From NCBI RefSeq assembly GCF_024972735.1, contig NZ_CP087722.1:62001-126000 (forward strand): 64,000 nucleotides of DNA. Reading direction: 5' to 3'. The DNA comes from Halalkaliarchaeum sp. AArc-CO (GTDB lineage: Archaea > Halobacteriota > Halobacteria > Halobacteriales > Haloferacaceae). The stretch's first letter is position 1. Every line of letters starts with the position of its first letter. Shown here in pieces: positions 18,495-26,742 of this stretch. A model generated the notes under the pieces. It was given only the letters and a program-made list of their open reading frames with translations, did no database searches and was not told the origin of the DNA. Both the position numbers and the translations under genes were made by a program.

Positions 18495-19135
18495 CGGAGT
18501 TGACGACGATTGCCTTCGATATCGAAACGACGGGATTTCAGTCCGATGATGAGCTCACAGTAGTTGGGTTCGACTCGGTGGTCTCGTCGCGAGTGTTTCT
18601 CTATACCCGAACGGCACCAGAAGCAGGCCTCACAAATCGGCTTAATGACGCCCTCCAGACACCAGTACAGCTCTCACTTCACGACAGCGAACAGGATCTC
18701 CTGAACGGACTAGCGACGTTCGTCACGTCGACACTCACCCAACGTGATGCAAAGCTCGTTGCGTACAACGGGGAACGGTGGAACGGAGGGTTCGACCTCC
18801 CGTTTCTTCGCACACGGCTCTGTACGCACGGGCTCGAGTGGCCGTTTGGCACGTTGCCATACGTCGACGTGATGGACGTCTTCGAGACACGTTTCAATAC
18901 GAGTGAAGATACGCTGAGTGGCGTCTACGAGGAACTGATCGGCGCCGGATTGAACGAGCTTGATCCATTCACCGACAGTAGCGAGGCAGTCACTGCATGG
19001 AAGGAGGGCGCCTATGAGCCGCTCATCACTCACAATATCGCCGATATCCGACGGACTCGAGCGTTGATGGAGCTTGCAGAACGGTATTGCTCAAAGTCAG
19101 ATTTCTCTATGAAGTCGCTGGAGCCTATCGCATAG
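18491..19135 (+). CDS. DEDD-type 3'-5' exonuclease / RNase H-like protein
   Basis: The 214-residue protein has the exonuclease motifs I (TIAFDIETTGF), II (LVAYNGERWNGGFDLPFL) and III (ITHNIADIRRTRALME), which hold the acidic metal-binding residues. This is the ribonuclease-H-like fold of family B polymerase proofreading domains and of YprB-type proteins. It is the third gene of the RecA-fold operon. The nearby DNA polymerase (23391) shows no obvious exonuclease motifs, so this protein may supply proofreading in trans; that is inference. Confidence 0.8.
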   Translation: MTELTTIAFDIETTGFQSDDELTVVGFDSVVSSRVFLYTRTAPEAGLTNRLNDALQTPVQLSLHDSEQDLLNGLATFVTSTLTQRDAKLVAYNGERWNGGFDLPFLRTRLCTHGLEWPFGTLPYVDVMDVFETRFNTSEDTLSGVYEELIGAGLNELDPFTDSSEAVTAWKEGAYEPLITHNIADIRRTRALMELAERYCSKSDFSMKSLEPIA

Positions 19136-19185
19136 AATATCGCGCGTTTCAAGCAGGATTAGCGGCAGTAAGGCCGTTATGTGTC

Positions 19186-19617
19186 CTACTGCCGTTCCCA
19201 TAGAGTTTCGATTCGCTCTTCGACGTAATCAAGGGCGAGGCGGCAGACGCCACGATGGTCTTGTGGCCACTGTGCGTCCTCTGCGTCGGTACGACTTGCG
19301 TCCGGCGGCGGATGGAAATGATCTCGTTCGTTGTGACTGCTGGGGTGGCGGTCCCAGCGACACTTCCACACGCTCTCTTGACGCTCTTCTTGATAGTGAA
19401 CGGTGAAATCGTCGTTGCGATACCATCGAATCTCAAACCGAGCAGACGCATCACCTGGGTAGTAATCACCGGCGAGCTCAATACAGAGATACAGCTTCCC
19501 CTCCTCGACAAGGTCTACTACTTCAAACATGCGACGGCCAGCGAATCGAGACTGCATCCGCTCTAACACCGCACGGTCCAGTGGCGCTGGACTTGCGCCG
19601 TCATCGGCCGGTACCAT
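19186..19617 (-). CDS. TumE-type toxin (DUF6516-like)
   Basis: The protein has 143 residues. The central part YLCIELAGDYYPGDASARFE, then FTVHYQEERQ, then the histidine-rich HNERDHFHPPPDAS is the pattern of TumE-family toxins. Its ATG comes 2 nt after the stop of the DUF7342 HTH gene, so the two form an operon in the usual antitoxin-then-toxin order. RNA cleavage is expected from the family; catalytic residues cannot be assigned by eye. Confidence 0.7.
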   Translation of the reverse strand: MVPADDGASPAPLDRAVLERMQSRFAGRRMFEVVDLVEEGKLYLCIELAGDYYPGDASARFEIRWYRNDDFTVHYQEERQESVWKCRWDRHPSSHNERDHFHPPPDASRTDAEDAQWPQDHRGVCRLALDYVEERIETLWERQ

Positions 19618-19619
19618 TG

Positions 19620-20138
19620 TCAGCCGTGGGAGGGCGCTGTGGAGCTGGTCGCCTTCTGGCGGGCGCGCTCGTGGAACCGGCGCTCCTCGATTGCGGTCGC
19701 CCAGTCCCCAAGGTCCGCATACACGTCGTCAACGCGTTCGGCGTCGAATTTGAGAACATCGACGTCACCGGGTGAGTCAGCGTCGTACTCCGCGCGGTAT
19801 GCTTCGATTTGGTCGGTGAGGTCCGAGACCCGGGCCTGTAGTTCTTCGACGGTGTGTACGTTCGCCAACTCATTCACTCGGCGCCACTCGAAGTAGTCGT
19901 CATTGCGCTCGTATCGAGCTGGACGACCATCGTGGTGGATAACGATGCCGAGGTCAGCGTAGAAGGACAGATGCGTCCGTGCGGACTCTTCGGAGCAGTC
20001 TGCACGCTTGGCGATCTCGGCGGCCGTCATTGGCTCTCGCGCATGGAGGACGGCGCCGTACACGCGCTGTTTCGTGTCTTCGCCTTCGAATGGCCGGTCG
20101 AATGGGGGTGGGCCGTCGCGACGAGCGTCGTTTGACAT
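19620..20138 (-). CDS. DUF7342-type winged-helix protein, probable antitoxin/regulator
   Basis: The protein has 172 residues. The N-terminal wHTH (KQRVYGAVLHAREPMTAAEIAKR, then ARTHLSFYADLGIVIHHDG) is followed by FEWRRVNELANVHTVEELQ and a coiled region ending in VYADLGDWATAIEERRFHERAR. This is the DUF7342 haloarchaeal family as I remember it. It precedes the TumE-like toxin gene by 2 nt. It probably binds its own promoter and neutralises or controls the toxin. Confidence 0.75.
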   Translation of the reverse strand: MSNDARRDGPPPFDRPFEGEDTKQRVYGAVLHAREPMTAAEIAKRADCSEESARTHLSFYADLGIVIHHDGRPARYERNDDYFEWRRVNELANVHTVEELQARVSDLTDQIEAYRAEYDADSPGDVDVLKFDAERVDDVYADLGDWATAIEERRFHERARQKATSSTAPSHG

Positions 20139-20240
20139 ACTTCGACCAACGGGCTAAGACCACATATTTCTTCCTCTGCCCAAAATATATTCACTAACTT
20201 CTCATAATATCAGGTCGACAACCCTACCCAGCTTACTCAC

Positions 20241-20399
20241 TCAGGCATGACCGCTATCGCCGATTGAGCGATGACCGGTGCCGACGAATTGCTCGGCATT
20301 GCCGATCGAGGGGGCGGCGTTCGCGAGCGCGAGGTCCCGACGGAGTGTCTTCCACTCACGAATCGTCTCTGAGTCGATCTCGTCTTCTGGAGGCCCAGA
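20241..20399 (-). pseudogene. Gene remnant without a start
   Basis: This open stretch of 52 codons between two stops reads like haloarchaeal protein (PEDEIDSETIREWKTLRRDL, then GNAEQFVGTGHRSIGDSGHA) but has no start codon. It looks like the C-terminus of a lost gene. A plus-strand stretch ending at 20582 (DFWASADEYWEAVGGDPP) may be a second gene tail just before the HVO_A0114-type gene. The 20200-20615 gap therefore seems to hold decayed coding DNA. Confidence 0.4.
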
Positions 20400-20615
20400 T
20401 CAGGAGAGCGTATCGACGGATCCTCGCTGGTCTTATGATGTCGGGCGTCTTCCCAACACATAAGAGATAGCCCAAGAGCCGGTCTTCCAGTACACACACG
20501 TCAAGCTGGTCCCGTCGACTTCTGGGCGAGCGCAGACGAGTACTGGGAGGCCGTCGGCGGCGATCCGCCGCGGCCGTACTGACCGTCCACCACCCGCCAC
20601 CACTACACTCCAAAA

Positions 20616-21032
20616 ATGACCACGCTCCACATCACCGTTGGCGACCGAGAACAGGTCCGTGAGGACGCACTCCAGTTCGTCCACGCCGCCGAGACGGACA
20701 CGCTCGACGACCAAGACGGGGCGGCGACACTCCAGTTCGGAACCTACGACGATCTCGTTGACAGCCTCACCCCGCTCCGTCTCGAGCTCATTCAGGCGAT
20801 CGCCGAACACGCACCCGAAAGTATGCGGGAGGCCGCGCGCCTCGTCGACCGTGATGTGTCCGATGTCCATTCGGATCTGAAGCACTTGGAAACGCTGGGT
20901 ATTCTTGAACTGAAAGAAGGTGGCCCCGGCGGGGCAATGCAACCCATCGTCCCGTTCGACCGGATCGAGATGCACATCGACTACCCGCTCATCAACGATA
21001 TCGATGGGGATGAAGCATCGGTGAGCGCATAG
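20616..21032 (+). CDS. HVO_A0114-type wHTH DNA-binding protein
   Basis: The 138-residue protein matches the haloarchaeal HVO_A0114 family: LTPLRLELIQAIAEHAPESM, then AARLVDRDVSDVHSDLKHLE (recognition helix region), then GGAMQPIVPFDRIEMHIDYP. These proteins usually sit beside a TumE-like gene and act as transcriptional regulators or antitoxins. Here the upstream partner seems to be reduced to a fragment. An RHH gene follows 17 nt downstream. Confidence 0.8.
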   Translation: MTTLHITVGDREQVREDALQFVHAAETDTLDDQDGAATLQFGTYDDLVDSLTPLRLELIQAIAEHAPESMREAARLVDRDVSDVHSDLKHLETLGILELKEGGPGGAMQPIVPFDRIEMHIDYPLINDIDGDEASVSA

Positions 21033-21049
21033 CCCCAGCACGCAGAGCA

Positions 21050-21436
21050 ATGTCCGAAGAGAAAACCCGGGTCGAGTTCGACGCCCCGAAGTCTCTCGTC
21101 GAACGCATCGATACCGTCGCTGAGGTTCTCGATATCCCACGAACCCGGCTTCTCATCGACGCTCTAGAGAACAAACTCGACGAACTCGCAACCGAGGAAA
21201 CGGTCCGCCGGCGATTGAGCAACGCCTACTACGACGGCCGCACCGACTACGATACCGTCGAAACGATTCTCGGTCGTGAGGAAGCGATGCGGTTGAAACT
21301 CCTCCGAGCGTCGATTGACCAGACCTCCGCCATACCCGAACTCAAGGACGATCTCCCAAGCGATGATACCTTCTACGACGGCGAGGTTGCTGAATGGAAC
21401 GCCTCGGGTTCGTCTGAATCATCTGATAGCGTCTAA
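21050..21436 (+). CDS. Ribbon-helix-helix-like small protein
   Basis: The 128-residue protein has an N-terminal strand (TRVEFDAPKSLVERIDTVAEVLDIPRTRLLIDALE) with the beta-helix-helix pattern of RHH antitoxins. A helical middle (YDTVETILGREEAMRLKLLR) follows. The C-terminus is acidic and Ser-rich. It is probably cotranscribed with the HVO_A0114-type gene. The inverted repeat at 21480-21520 lies 44 nt past its stop. Confidence 0.7.
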   Translation: MSEEKTRVEFDAPKSLVERIDTVAEVLDIPRTRLLIDALENKLDELATEETVRRRLSNAYYDGRTDYDTVETILGREEAMRLKLLRASIDQTSAIPELKDDLPSDDTFYDGEVAEWNASGSSESSDSV

Positions 21437-21479
21437 CGACAGGGACTCGCGGTATGTGGCCAGACGTCACTGTTACGTC

Positions 21480-21520
21480 TTAACCAACATTCGGTGCGGA
21501 TCTCCGAATTCGTTGGTTAA
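21480..21520. repeat. Inverted repeat copy 2 (TTAACCAAC family)
   Basis: The arms TTAACCAAC (21480-21488) and GTTGGTTAA (21512-21520) are perfect. The spacer holds a second short palindrome (TTCGG...CCGAA). The copy lies in the gap after the RHH gene, upstream of the TnpB element. Confidence 0.85.
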
Positions 21521-21613
21521 TATCGGGTCACTGATTCCGGAAATCGTTCCGGAAGCCCCACGACGACGAACAATAAGCCAGAACATAGCGTTGAGTACGC
21601 TTTTTGAACTAAT

Positions 21614-21654
21614 TTGCTGAAACTCAGAAGCGACATGCCGTCGCCTCTCGGAAC
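21614..21654 (+). repeat. Conserved promoter-type element, copy 2
   Basis: CTGAAACTCAGAAGCGACAT followed by GCCGTCGCCTCTCGGAAC aligns with the elements before the RecA-fold and polymerase genes. No gene starts right after it now; the TnpB element begins downstream. It may mark the old promoter of a polymerase copy whose 5' remnant lies at 23222-23316. Confidence 0.5.
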
Positions 21655-21779
21655 TAAGCTCCGAAGAGGGTAGACGGGAATCGGGGCGGATCTGCTGAGA
21701 TACCGCCGTATTCCTTCCGGTCAGAAGTCTCCAACGTAGCGACTCCAGTTTTACTTTCACTCTGGCTGGACAGTGTTTA

Positions 21780-23203
21780 CCTTGCGCCGGAACAGATCAA
21801 TAGGTGGTAGATGAAGCGCACCAACAGATTCGCCGTGCGACCGCTCTCCGAGACCGGAGAGCAACTGTTACGGGATCTGTTGGACGCTTCTGCCGCCCTC
21901 TGGAACGAAGTTAACTACCAACGCCCTTATGCGGTACAACGACGAGGACGGCTTCGAAGGCGGCATATGGGACGCCGATACCGGCCGACTCGAAGGTCGA
22001 TACAAAGGCGTGCTCGGGGCGTCTACAGCTCAACAGGTGATACGCAAGAGCAGCGAAGCGTGGCGCAGTTTCTTACATCTGAAAGACCAGTACCACGACG
22101 AGTCGGACACGTCGGTTACGGAACACCCCAACCCGCCGGGATTCCGTGGCAACGAGGACAACGGACGCCAACTCAGAACCGTCATTCGTAACGACGCATA
22201 CACGACTGAGTGGGGCGATCGGTCTCGGCTTGAGATACTGGTCGGCAGCGAGCTGAAGGGCCGATACGATCACACCGGCCGCCTCCGACTTGAAATCGCT
22301 GGCAATCCGAGTTGGCCCGACTACGAAAAACAGGGCCGGTTGGAGCTATGGTACGACGAGACTGAAAGCACCTTCCGAGCTTCCCAACCCGTGACTGTTT
22401 CTGATAGTGCACGGGCAACTCCACTGGCCGATGAAACGGCCGCTCTGGACATCGGTGCGAACAATCTCGTCGCCTGTACCACCACGACCGGCGAGCAGTA
22501 CCTGTACGAAGGCCGCGAATTGTTCCAGCGGTTCCGTGAGACGACACGAGAGATTGCCCGGTTGCAATCCAAGCTCCCGGAAGGCCAGTACAGTAGTGAG
22601 CGTATCCGACGACTGTACCGGAAACGCACCCGCCGCCGCGACCACGCCCAAGAAGCACTGTGTCGTGACCTGCTGGATCGACTGTACGCCGAGGGCGTGG
22701 ATACGGTGTATATCGGCGGGTTGACCGACGTGCTGGACACACACTGGTCAGTCGAAACCAACGCCAAGACCCACAACTTCTGGGCGTTCAATAAGTTCAC
22801 AGAGCGATTAGCGTGTACCGCAGCGGAATACGGGATTTCGGTCAAGGTTCGATCAGAAGCGTGGACGAGTCAGGAATGTCCACGGTGTGGATCGACTGAC
22901 CGAACGTCGCGGCAGCAAGACACACTCACCTGTCCGTGTGGATTCCAGGGGCACGCCGACCTAACCGCGTCAGAGACGTTCCTCGAGCGGCACACAAAAC
23001 AGACGGTCAGGCCGATGGCACGGCCCGTGCGGTTCCAGTGGGACGACCACACCTGGTCGGAGTCACCACGCTCTCACGAAAGTCCCAACGAACAGCGCAC
23101 AGACCCGAGTACCGTTCACCACGGGAATATTGCCCTCAGGGAATCGGCATAGCCGAAAACTCCACAGAGGAAACCGCGCCCTAAAAGGCGCGGAGGATGT
23201 CAA
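21780..23203 (+). mobile_element. IS1341-type (IS200/IS605 superfamily, tnpB-only) element
   Basis: The left boundary is uncertain. The right end is well marked: a perfect 7 bp stem CCGCGCC/GGCGCGG (23174-23180 and 23187-23193) followed by AGGATGTCAA ending at 23203. The same hairpin-plus-tail occurs at 48985-49014. The 3' end of tnpB plus the right end would encode the guide (omega) RNA in active relatives. Confidence 0.6.
21811..23152 (+). pseudogene. TnpB (IS1341-type) gene with a 1-nt frameshift
   Basis: The N-terminus ([18 protein letters not shown]...LWNEVNYQR) and the rest ([13 protein letters not shown]...) are in different frames. The junction at about 21923 reads ACGCCCTTATG, where one fewer C would restore the TnpB sequence NYQRLMRYND. 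The downstream frame is otherwise intact. It has RuvC aspartate in ALDIGANNL, glutamate in [15 protein letters not shown], zinc-ribbon cysteines in CPRCG and CPCGF, and the last aspartate in GHADLTASE. TnpB is an RNA-guided nuclease of IS200/IS605 elements. No TnpA is nearby. The frameshift probably inactivates it unless an internal start is used. Confidence 0.88.
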
Positions 23204-23221
23204 ACTCCACGCTTCTACGTC

Positions 23222-23316
23222 TTCCCTCACCCGCAGAGGCCGACCTCGACCCTACGATCCTCCAGTCGGTGTACGACCAGCATCCGTCGCCGCCGTGACC
23301 GAGATGGTTGCGAGAG
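23222..23316 (+). pseudogene. 5' fragment of a DNA polymerase gene duplicate
   Basis: The segment GCCGACCTCGACC...CTCCAGTCGGTGTACGACCAGCA repeats the intact polymerase gene at about 23520-23592 with scattered changes and a stop. It lies between the TnpB right end and the polymerase promoter element. This points to a former tandem copy of the polymerase 5' region, now decayed. Confidence 0.7.
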
Positions 23317-23324
23317 AAACCATC

Positions 23325-23368
23325 GTTCCCTGAAATCCGGAAGTGACACGCCATCGATTATCCGGAAC
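23325..23368 (+). promoter_or_regulatory. Conserved promoter-type element, copy 3
   Basis: CCTGAAATCCGGAAGTGACA and a trailing TTATCCGGAAC lie 22 nt before the polymerase ATG. It matches the element 18 nt before the RecA-fold gene in sequence and position. Confidence 0.6.
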
Positions 23369-23390
23369 CCTACTGTTGGTTCTGTAGGGA

Positions 23391-25556
23391 ATGCCGTTCA
23401 CAATTGACTTCCTAAGCGACGGGCGCGTCATAGAGTGGGAGGCAACCGCCGACGGTGCCGTCGCAGCCGAGCGCGATGACTACACACCGCGATTCTACGT
23501 CGCCGCTCGCGACCCTGATGCCGACCTCGACCTCACGACACTCCAGTCGGTGTACGACCAGCACCCGGATGTCGTCGCGACCGAACTGGTTGCGCGACGC
23601 CCCGGCTTTCGACGAGACGAGGAGGCCGTTCTCGCGGTCGACGTCGCCCACATCGACCGCGTCACCCCCCTCGCCCGGCAGGCACGCCAGTTGTCGGACT
23701 ATCCAGTCGGGGATCTCGCCTGTTTCAACGTCGACTTCTCGCGAGAGTTCCGGTACTGTCTGGAGACCGGCGCCGATCCGACGCCGGCGAGCGAGCTGTC
23801 GACGCTCCGGCTCGGTGTTCCGGTGACCGAAACGAGCGACGACGTCTATGGGGAGTTGTCTGTCGCCGGCGATACTGTTACCGGCTCGCCGACGGATATC
23901 CTGACCGCCGTCCAGGGGGCGCTCGACGCACACGATCCGGACGTCCTGGTCTGCTCAACCAGCGAGATCGTCCCGACCCTGTACGAGATGGCGACGGACG
24001 CCGGCGTCGACGACTTCTCGCTGAGTCGGTGGCCGGACGTCGACTACCAGCAGCTCGCGAGCCGGTCGACGTACTCGAGCTACGGTCGCGTCGGCCACTC
24101 GCCGGCACGGTACAACGTGCCCGGCCGGGCGATCATCGACGAATCGAACACGTTCTTCTACGGGGAGACGAACCTCAAGGGCGTCCTCGACCTCGTGTCG
24201 CGCTCAAAGAAGCCCGTCCAGGAACTTGCGTGGGCGTCGATCGGGAACGTGCTGACGGCGATCCAGATTTGCGAGGCCCACGACCGCGGTGTCCTCGTGC
24301 CATGGAACTCCTGGCGCCACGAGTTCTACAAGCCGATGGGGACGCTCCACGACGCCGACCGTGGCGGGTTCATCTTCGCGCCCGAGGTCGGCCTCCACGA
24401 GAACGTCCACGAACTCGACTTCTCCTCGTTGTATCCGAACATCATCTGTACCCGGAACGTCTCGCCGGACGTCATCCGGTGTGACTGCCACCGCGACCGT
24501 GACGACGTCCCCGGCCTCGGGTACTCGATCTGCGATAAGCGCGGCTACCTCGTTGACGTACTCCAACCGATCATCGACGCTCGCGACGAGATCAAGGCGG
24601 CCATCCGTCACGAGAAGGAACGGGACAACCCCGACGAGGACCGGCTAGCGGAACTCGAGGGACGGTCGGGTGCGCTGAAGTGGATCCTCGTCGCCTGCTT
24701 CGGCTATCAAGGGTTCAGCAACGCGAAGTTCGGCCGCATCGAGTGCCACGAAGCAATCAACGCGTTCGCTCGCGAGATTCTGCTGACGGCGAAACAGCGG
24801 CTGGAAGCTGGCGGCTGGCGCGTCGTCCACGGCATCGTCGACTCCATCTGGGTGACGCCGGACCCCGACGTCGACGACGATGACCGAGAGGACCTCGGGA
24901 CGCTGGCGACGGAGATCACGGAACGCGTCGAGATTCGGCTCGAACACGAGGCCCACTACGACTGGGTGGCGTTCGTCCCGCAGCGCGAGAGCGACGCTGG
25001 TGCGTTGACGAAATACTTCGGGAAGGTCGCCGGCGACGACGAGTTCAAGATACGTGGTATCGAAGCTCGGCAGCGCTCGACCCCATCGTTCATCGAGGAC
25101 GTCCAGCGGGATTGTCTCGAACGGCTCGACGCGACTCGATCCCCGGATGCCGTACTTGACTGTCTTCAGGACGCGATCAAGCGTCTTCACGCTGGAACGG
25201 TGCCGGTCGAGCAGCTCGTCGAACGGAATCGCGTCTCCAAACCACTCGAAGGCTATACGCAGAACACACAGAACGTGGCGGCGCTGAAGCGGGCTCGAGA
25301 GCAGGACCTCGCTGTCCATCCAGGACAGGATATCGAGTACATAGTTGTCGACGACGAGAAGAGCTCGCGAGAGCGGGTCGCGTTGGCTCACGAGGAGATC
25401 GAGTCGTACGACGCGTCGTACTACGAGACGCAACTCGTCAGAGCTGTCGAGAGTGTGCTGGCACCGCTCGGCTGGGATCGGACGGAGATTCAACACGAGA
25501 TCGCGGAAACTCGGGAAACGGACTTGGCCGCCTTCACCGAGATTGAGAGAGGTTAA
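23391..25556 (+). CDS. Family B DNA polymerase (plasmid-type)
   Basis: The 721-residue protein has the polymerase motifs A (LDFSSLYPNIICTRN, near residue 343), B (LKWILVACFGYQGFSNAKFG, near 430-445) and C (GIVDSIWVTPD, near 483, an IVDS variant of the usual DTD). The N-terminal part resembles the RNase H-like domain but lacks clear exonuclease motifs. Such short polymerases occur on haloarchaeal plasmids beside RecA-fold genes, as here. The C-terminal region (GYTQNTQNVAALKRARE) resembles a thumb domain. Its stop codon lies inside the third TTAACCAAC inverted repeat. Confidence 0.9.
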   Translation: MPFTIDFLSDGRVIEWEATADGAVAAERDDYTPRFYVAARDPDADLDLTTLQSVYDQHPDVVATELVARRPGFRRDEEAVLAVDVAHIDRVTPLARQARQLSDYPVGDLACFNVDFSREFRYCLETGADPTPASELSTLRLGVPVTETSDDVYGELSVAGDTVTGSPTDILTAVQGALDAHDPDVLVCSTSEIVPTLYEMATDAGVDDFSLSRWPDVDYQQLASRSTYSSYGRVGHSPARYNVPGRAIIDESNTFFYGETNLKGVLDLVSRSKKPVQELAWASIGNVLTAIQICEAHDRGVLVPWNSWRHEFYKPMGTLHDADRGGFIFAPEVGLHENVHELDFSSLYPNIICTRNVSPDVIRCDCHRDRDDVPGLGYSICDKRGYLVDVLQPIIDARDEIKAAIRHEKERDNPDEDRLAELEGRSGALKWILVACFGYQGFSNAKFGRIECHEAINAFAREILLTAKQRLEAGGWRVVHGIVDSIWVTPDPDVDDDDREDLGTLATEITERVEIRLEHEAHYDWVAFVPQRESDAGALTKYFGKVAGDDEFKIRGIEARQRSTPSFIEDVQRDCLERLDATRSPDAVLDCLQDAIKRLHAGTVPVEQLVERNRVSKPLEGYTQNTQNVAALKRAREQDLAVHPGQDIEYIVVDDEKSSRERVALAHEEIESYDASYYETQLVRAVESVLAPLGWDRTEIQHEIAETRETDLAAFTEIERG

Positions 25557-25594
25557 CCAACACTATCGAGGTATCGGGGAGAGTTGTTGGTTAA
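25553..25594. repeat. Inverted repeat copy 3 (TTAACCAAC family)
   Basis: The arms TTAACCAACA (25553-25562) and TGTTGGTTAA (25585-25594) are perfect across a 22 nt spacer. The left arm contains the polymerase stop codon. It lies at the polymerase/origin boundary. Confidence 0.85.
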
Positions 25595-25636
25595 TACTGA
25601 GTGGAGACACGGAAGGGACTTGGAGAGAATACTTCG

Positions 25637-26742
25637 CCCACACACCCCTCGTCCAGAGTGAAAACCGACCAGAGGTGTGGGGTGAGGTCCACGGGAAACA
25701 GGGGTTCTCGTGAGAGAAGATCAGCAAGAATCACGGAAAGACTGCCTGAGACGGGAGAACACGGAGGAAATGGAACAGCGAAAACGAGCAGCGGTTCGAA
25801 ACCACCCGGACGAATGCCGCCTTCGTCCTCTCTCCTATGTTGAATGCACTTGGAGAGTGGTAAGAAGCAGGTAGTAATAAAACTTCTAGGTAATACTATG
25901 AAGATTGGTATGTTTAGAGGATCTTCGACTGTGTGACGACTGCTGTTCGAGGGATACACGTCTCACATCTTGTGATTTCGGTACTTCCCAGCCGACTTGT
26001 CGTGTGGTTTCCGCCGGGTTAACCGAGGGACTCTCGTAGCGTTTCACTCTGGGCGAGGGGTGTGGGGGTTCGATTCCGTCGTCCGTGTATTATGAGACGT
26101 TGAAGGAACAATCGCCATTCTGACTATTCGCCAACCATCGAAGCGGCATCAAAGCCGAAATCGGGATTGGTATCTCCCGATCTTCCTCGTCAATCGGAAT
26201 CAAGACACCCGATCCCGACAGTTCCGATTGTACCCTGCTTTGCTTCGGCTGGAGATCTGCCCTGCGTCTTCACTCTTGATTGGGGGTGCCGACGAACGCT
26301 CGTCACCATCACTTGAGGCTCACACTCCACTCCAGCTCGTCACACCGGCGCTTTCACTCTGGACGAGGAGTGTCTGCCGTGCGTCAGACGTCCAGGGCCG
26401 ATGTGTCCTCTCATAGATATGATTGATTACCCGGTTCGGGAGATACACTCTGGACGGGGGGTGTCGTCTCAACCAAGTACGCTGCTCCCGGATCGAGGGC
26501 TATTCACTCTTGACCAGGGGTGTGTCAAACCCGCTCCAGTCTGGCGTTTTCACTCTGGATTGGGGGTGCCGGTCTGCGTCGGTAACTCTCGCTCGGAATC
26601 CGATTTCACTCGGGACCGACTCGACTCTTTGTGAGGATGATACGCCAGCGACAAAACATCAGATGACGACCATAGCCCGATTTACACTCTGGTCGAGGTA
26701 GCCAAATCATTAAGTAGGTCCCATCCGCGATGTCTGATATTG
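25637..26742. other. Replication origin with ORB repeats, linked to the second orc1/cdc6
   Basis: No protein gene is seen in this 1.1 kb. At least eight boxes of the form TTTCACTCTGGaCGaGGGGTGTG occur: one reversed at 25641-25663 and forward ones at 26042-26064, 26268-26290, 26352-26374, 26443-26464, 26502-26524, 26548-26570 and a partial one at 26681-26700. An AT-rich stretch at about 25857-25920 lies between the reversed and the first forward box, the usual unwinding-element layout of haloarchaeal origins. The last box abuts the core promoter of orc1/cdc6, so the initiator may also regulate itself. Confidence 0.85.

Noticed and set aside
24204-25496. Long minus-strand ORFs inside the DNA polymerase gene
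   Set aside because: They are high-GC shadow frames opposite a gene with complete polymerase motifs.
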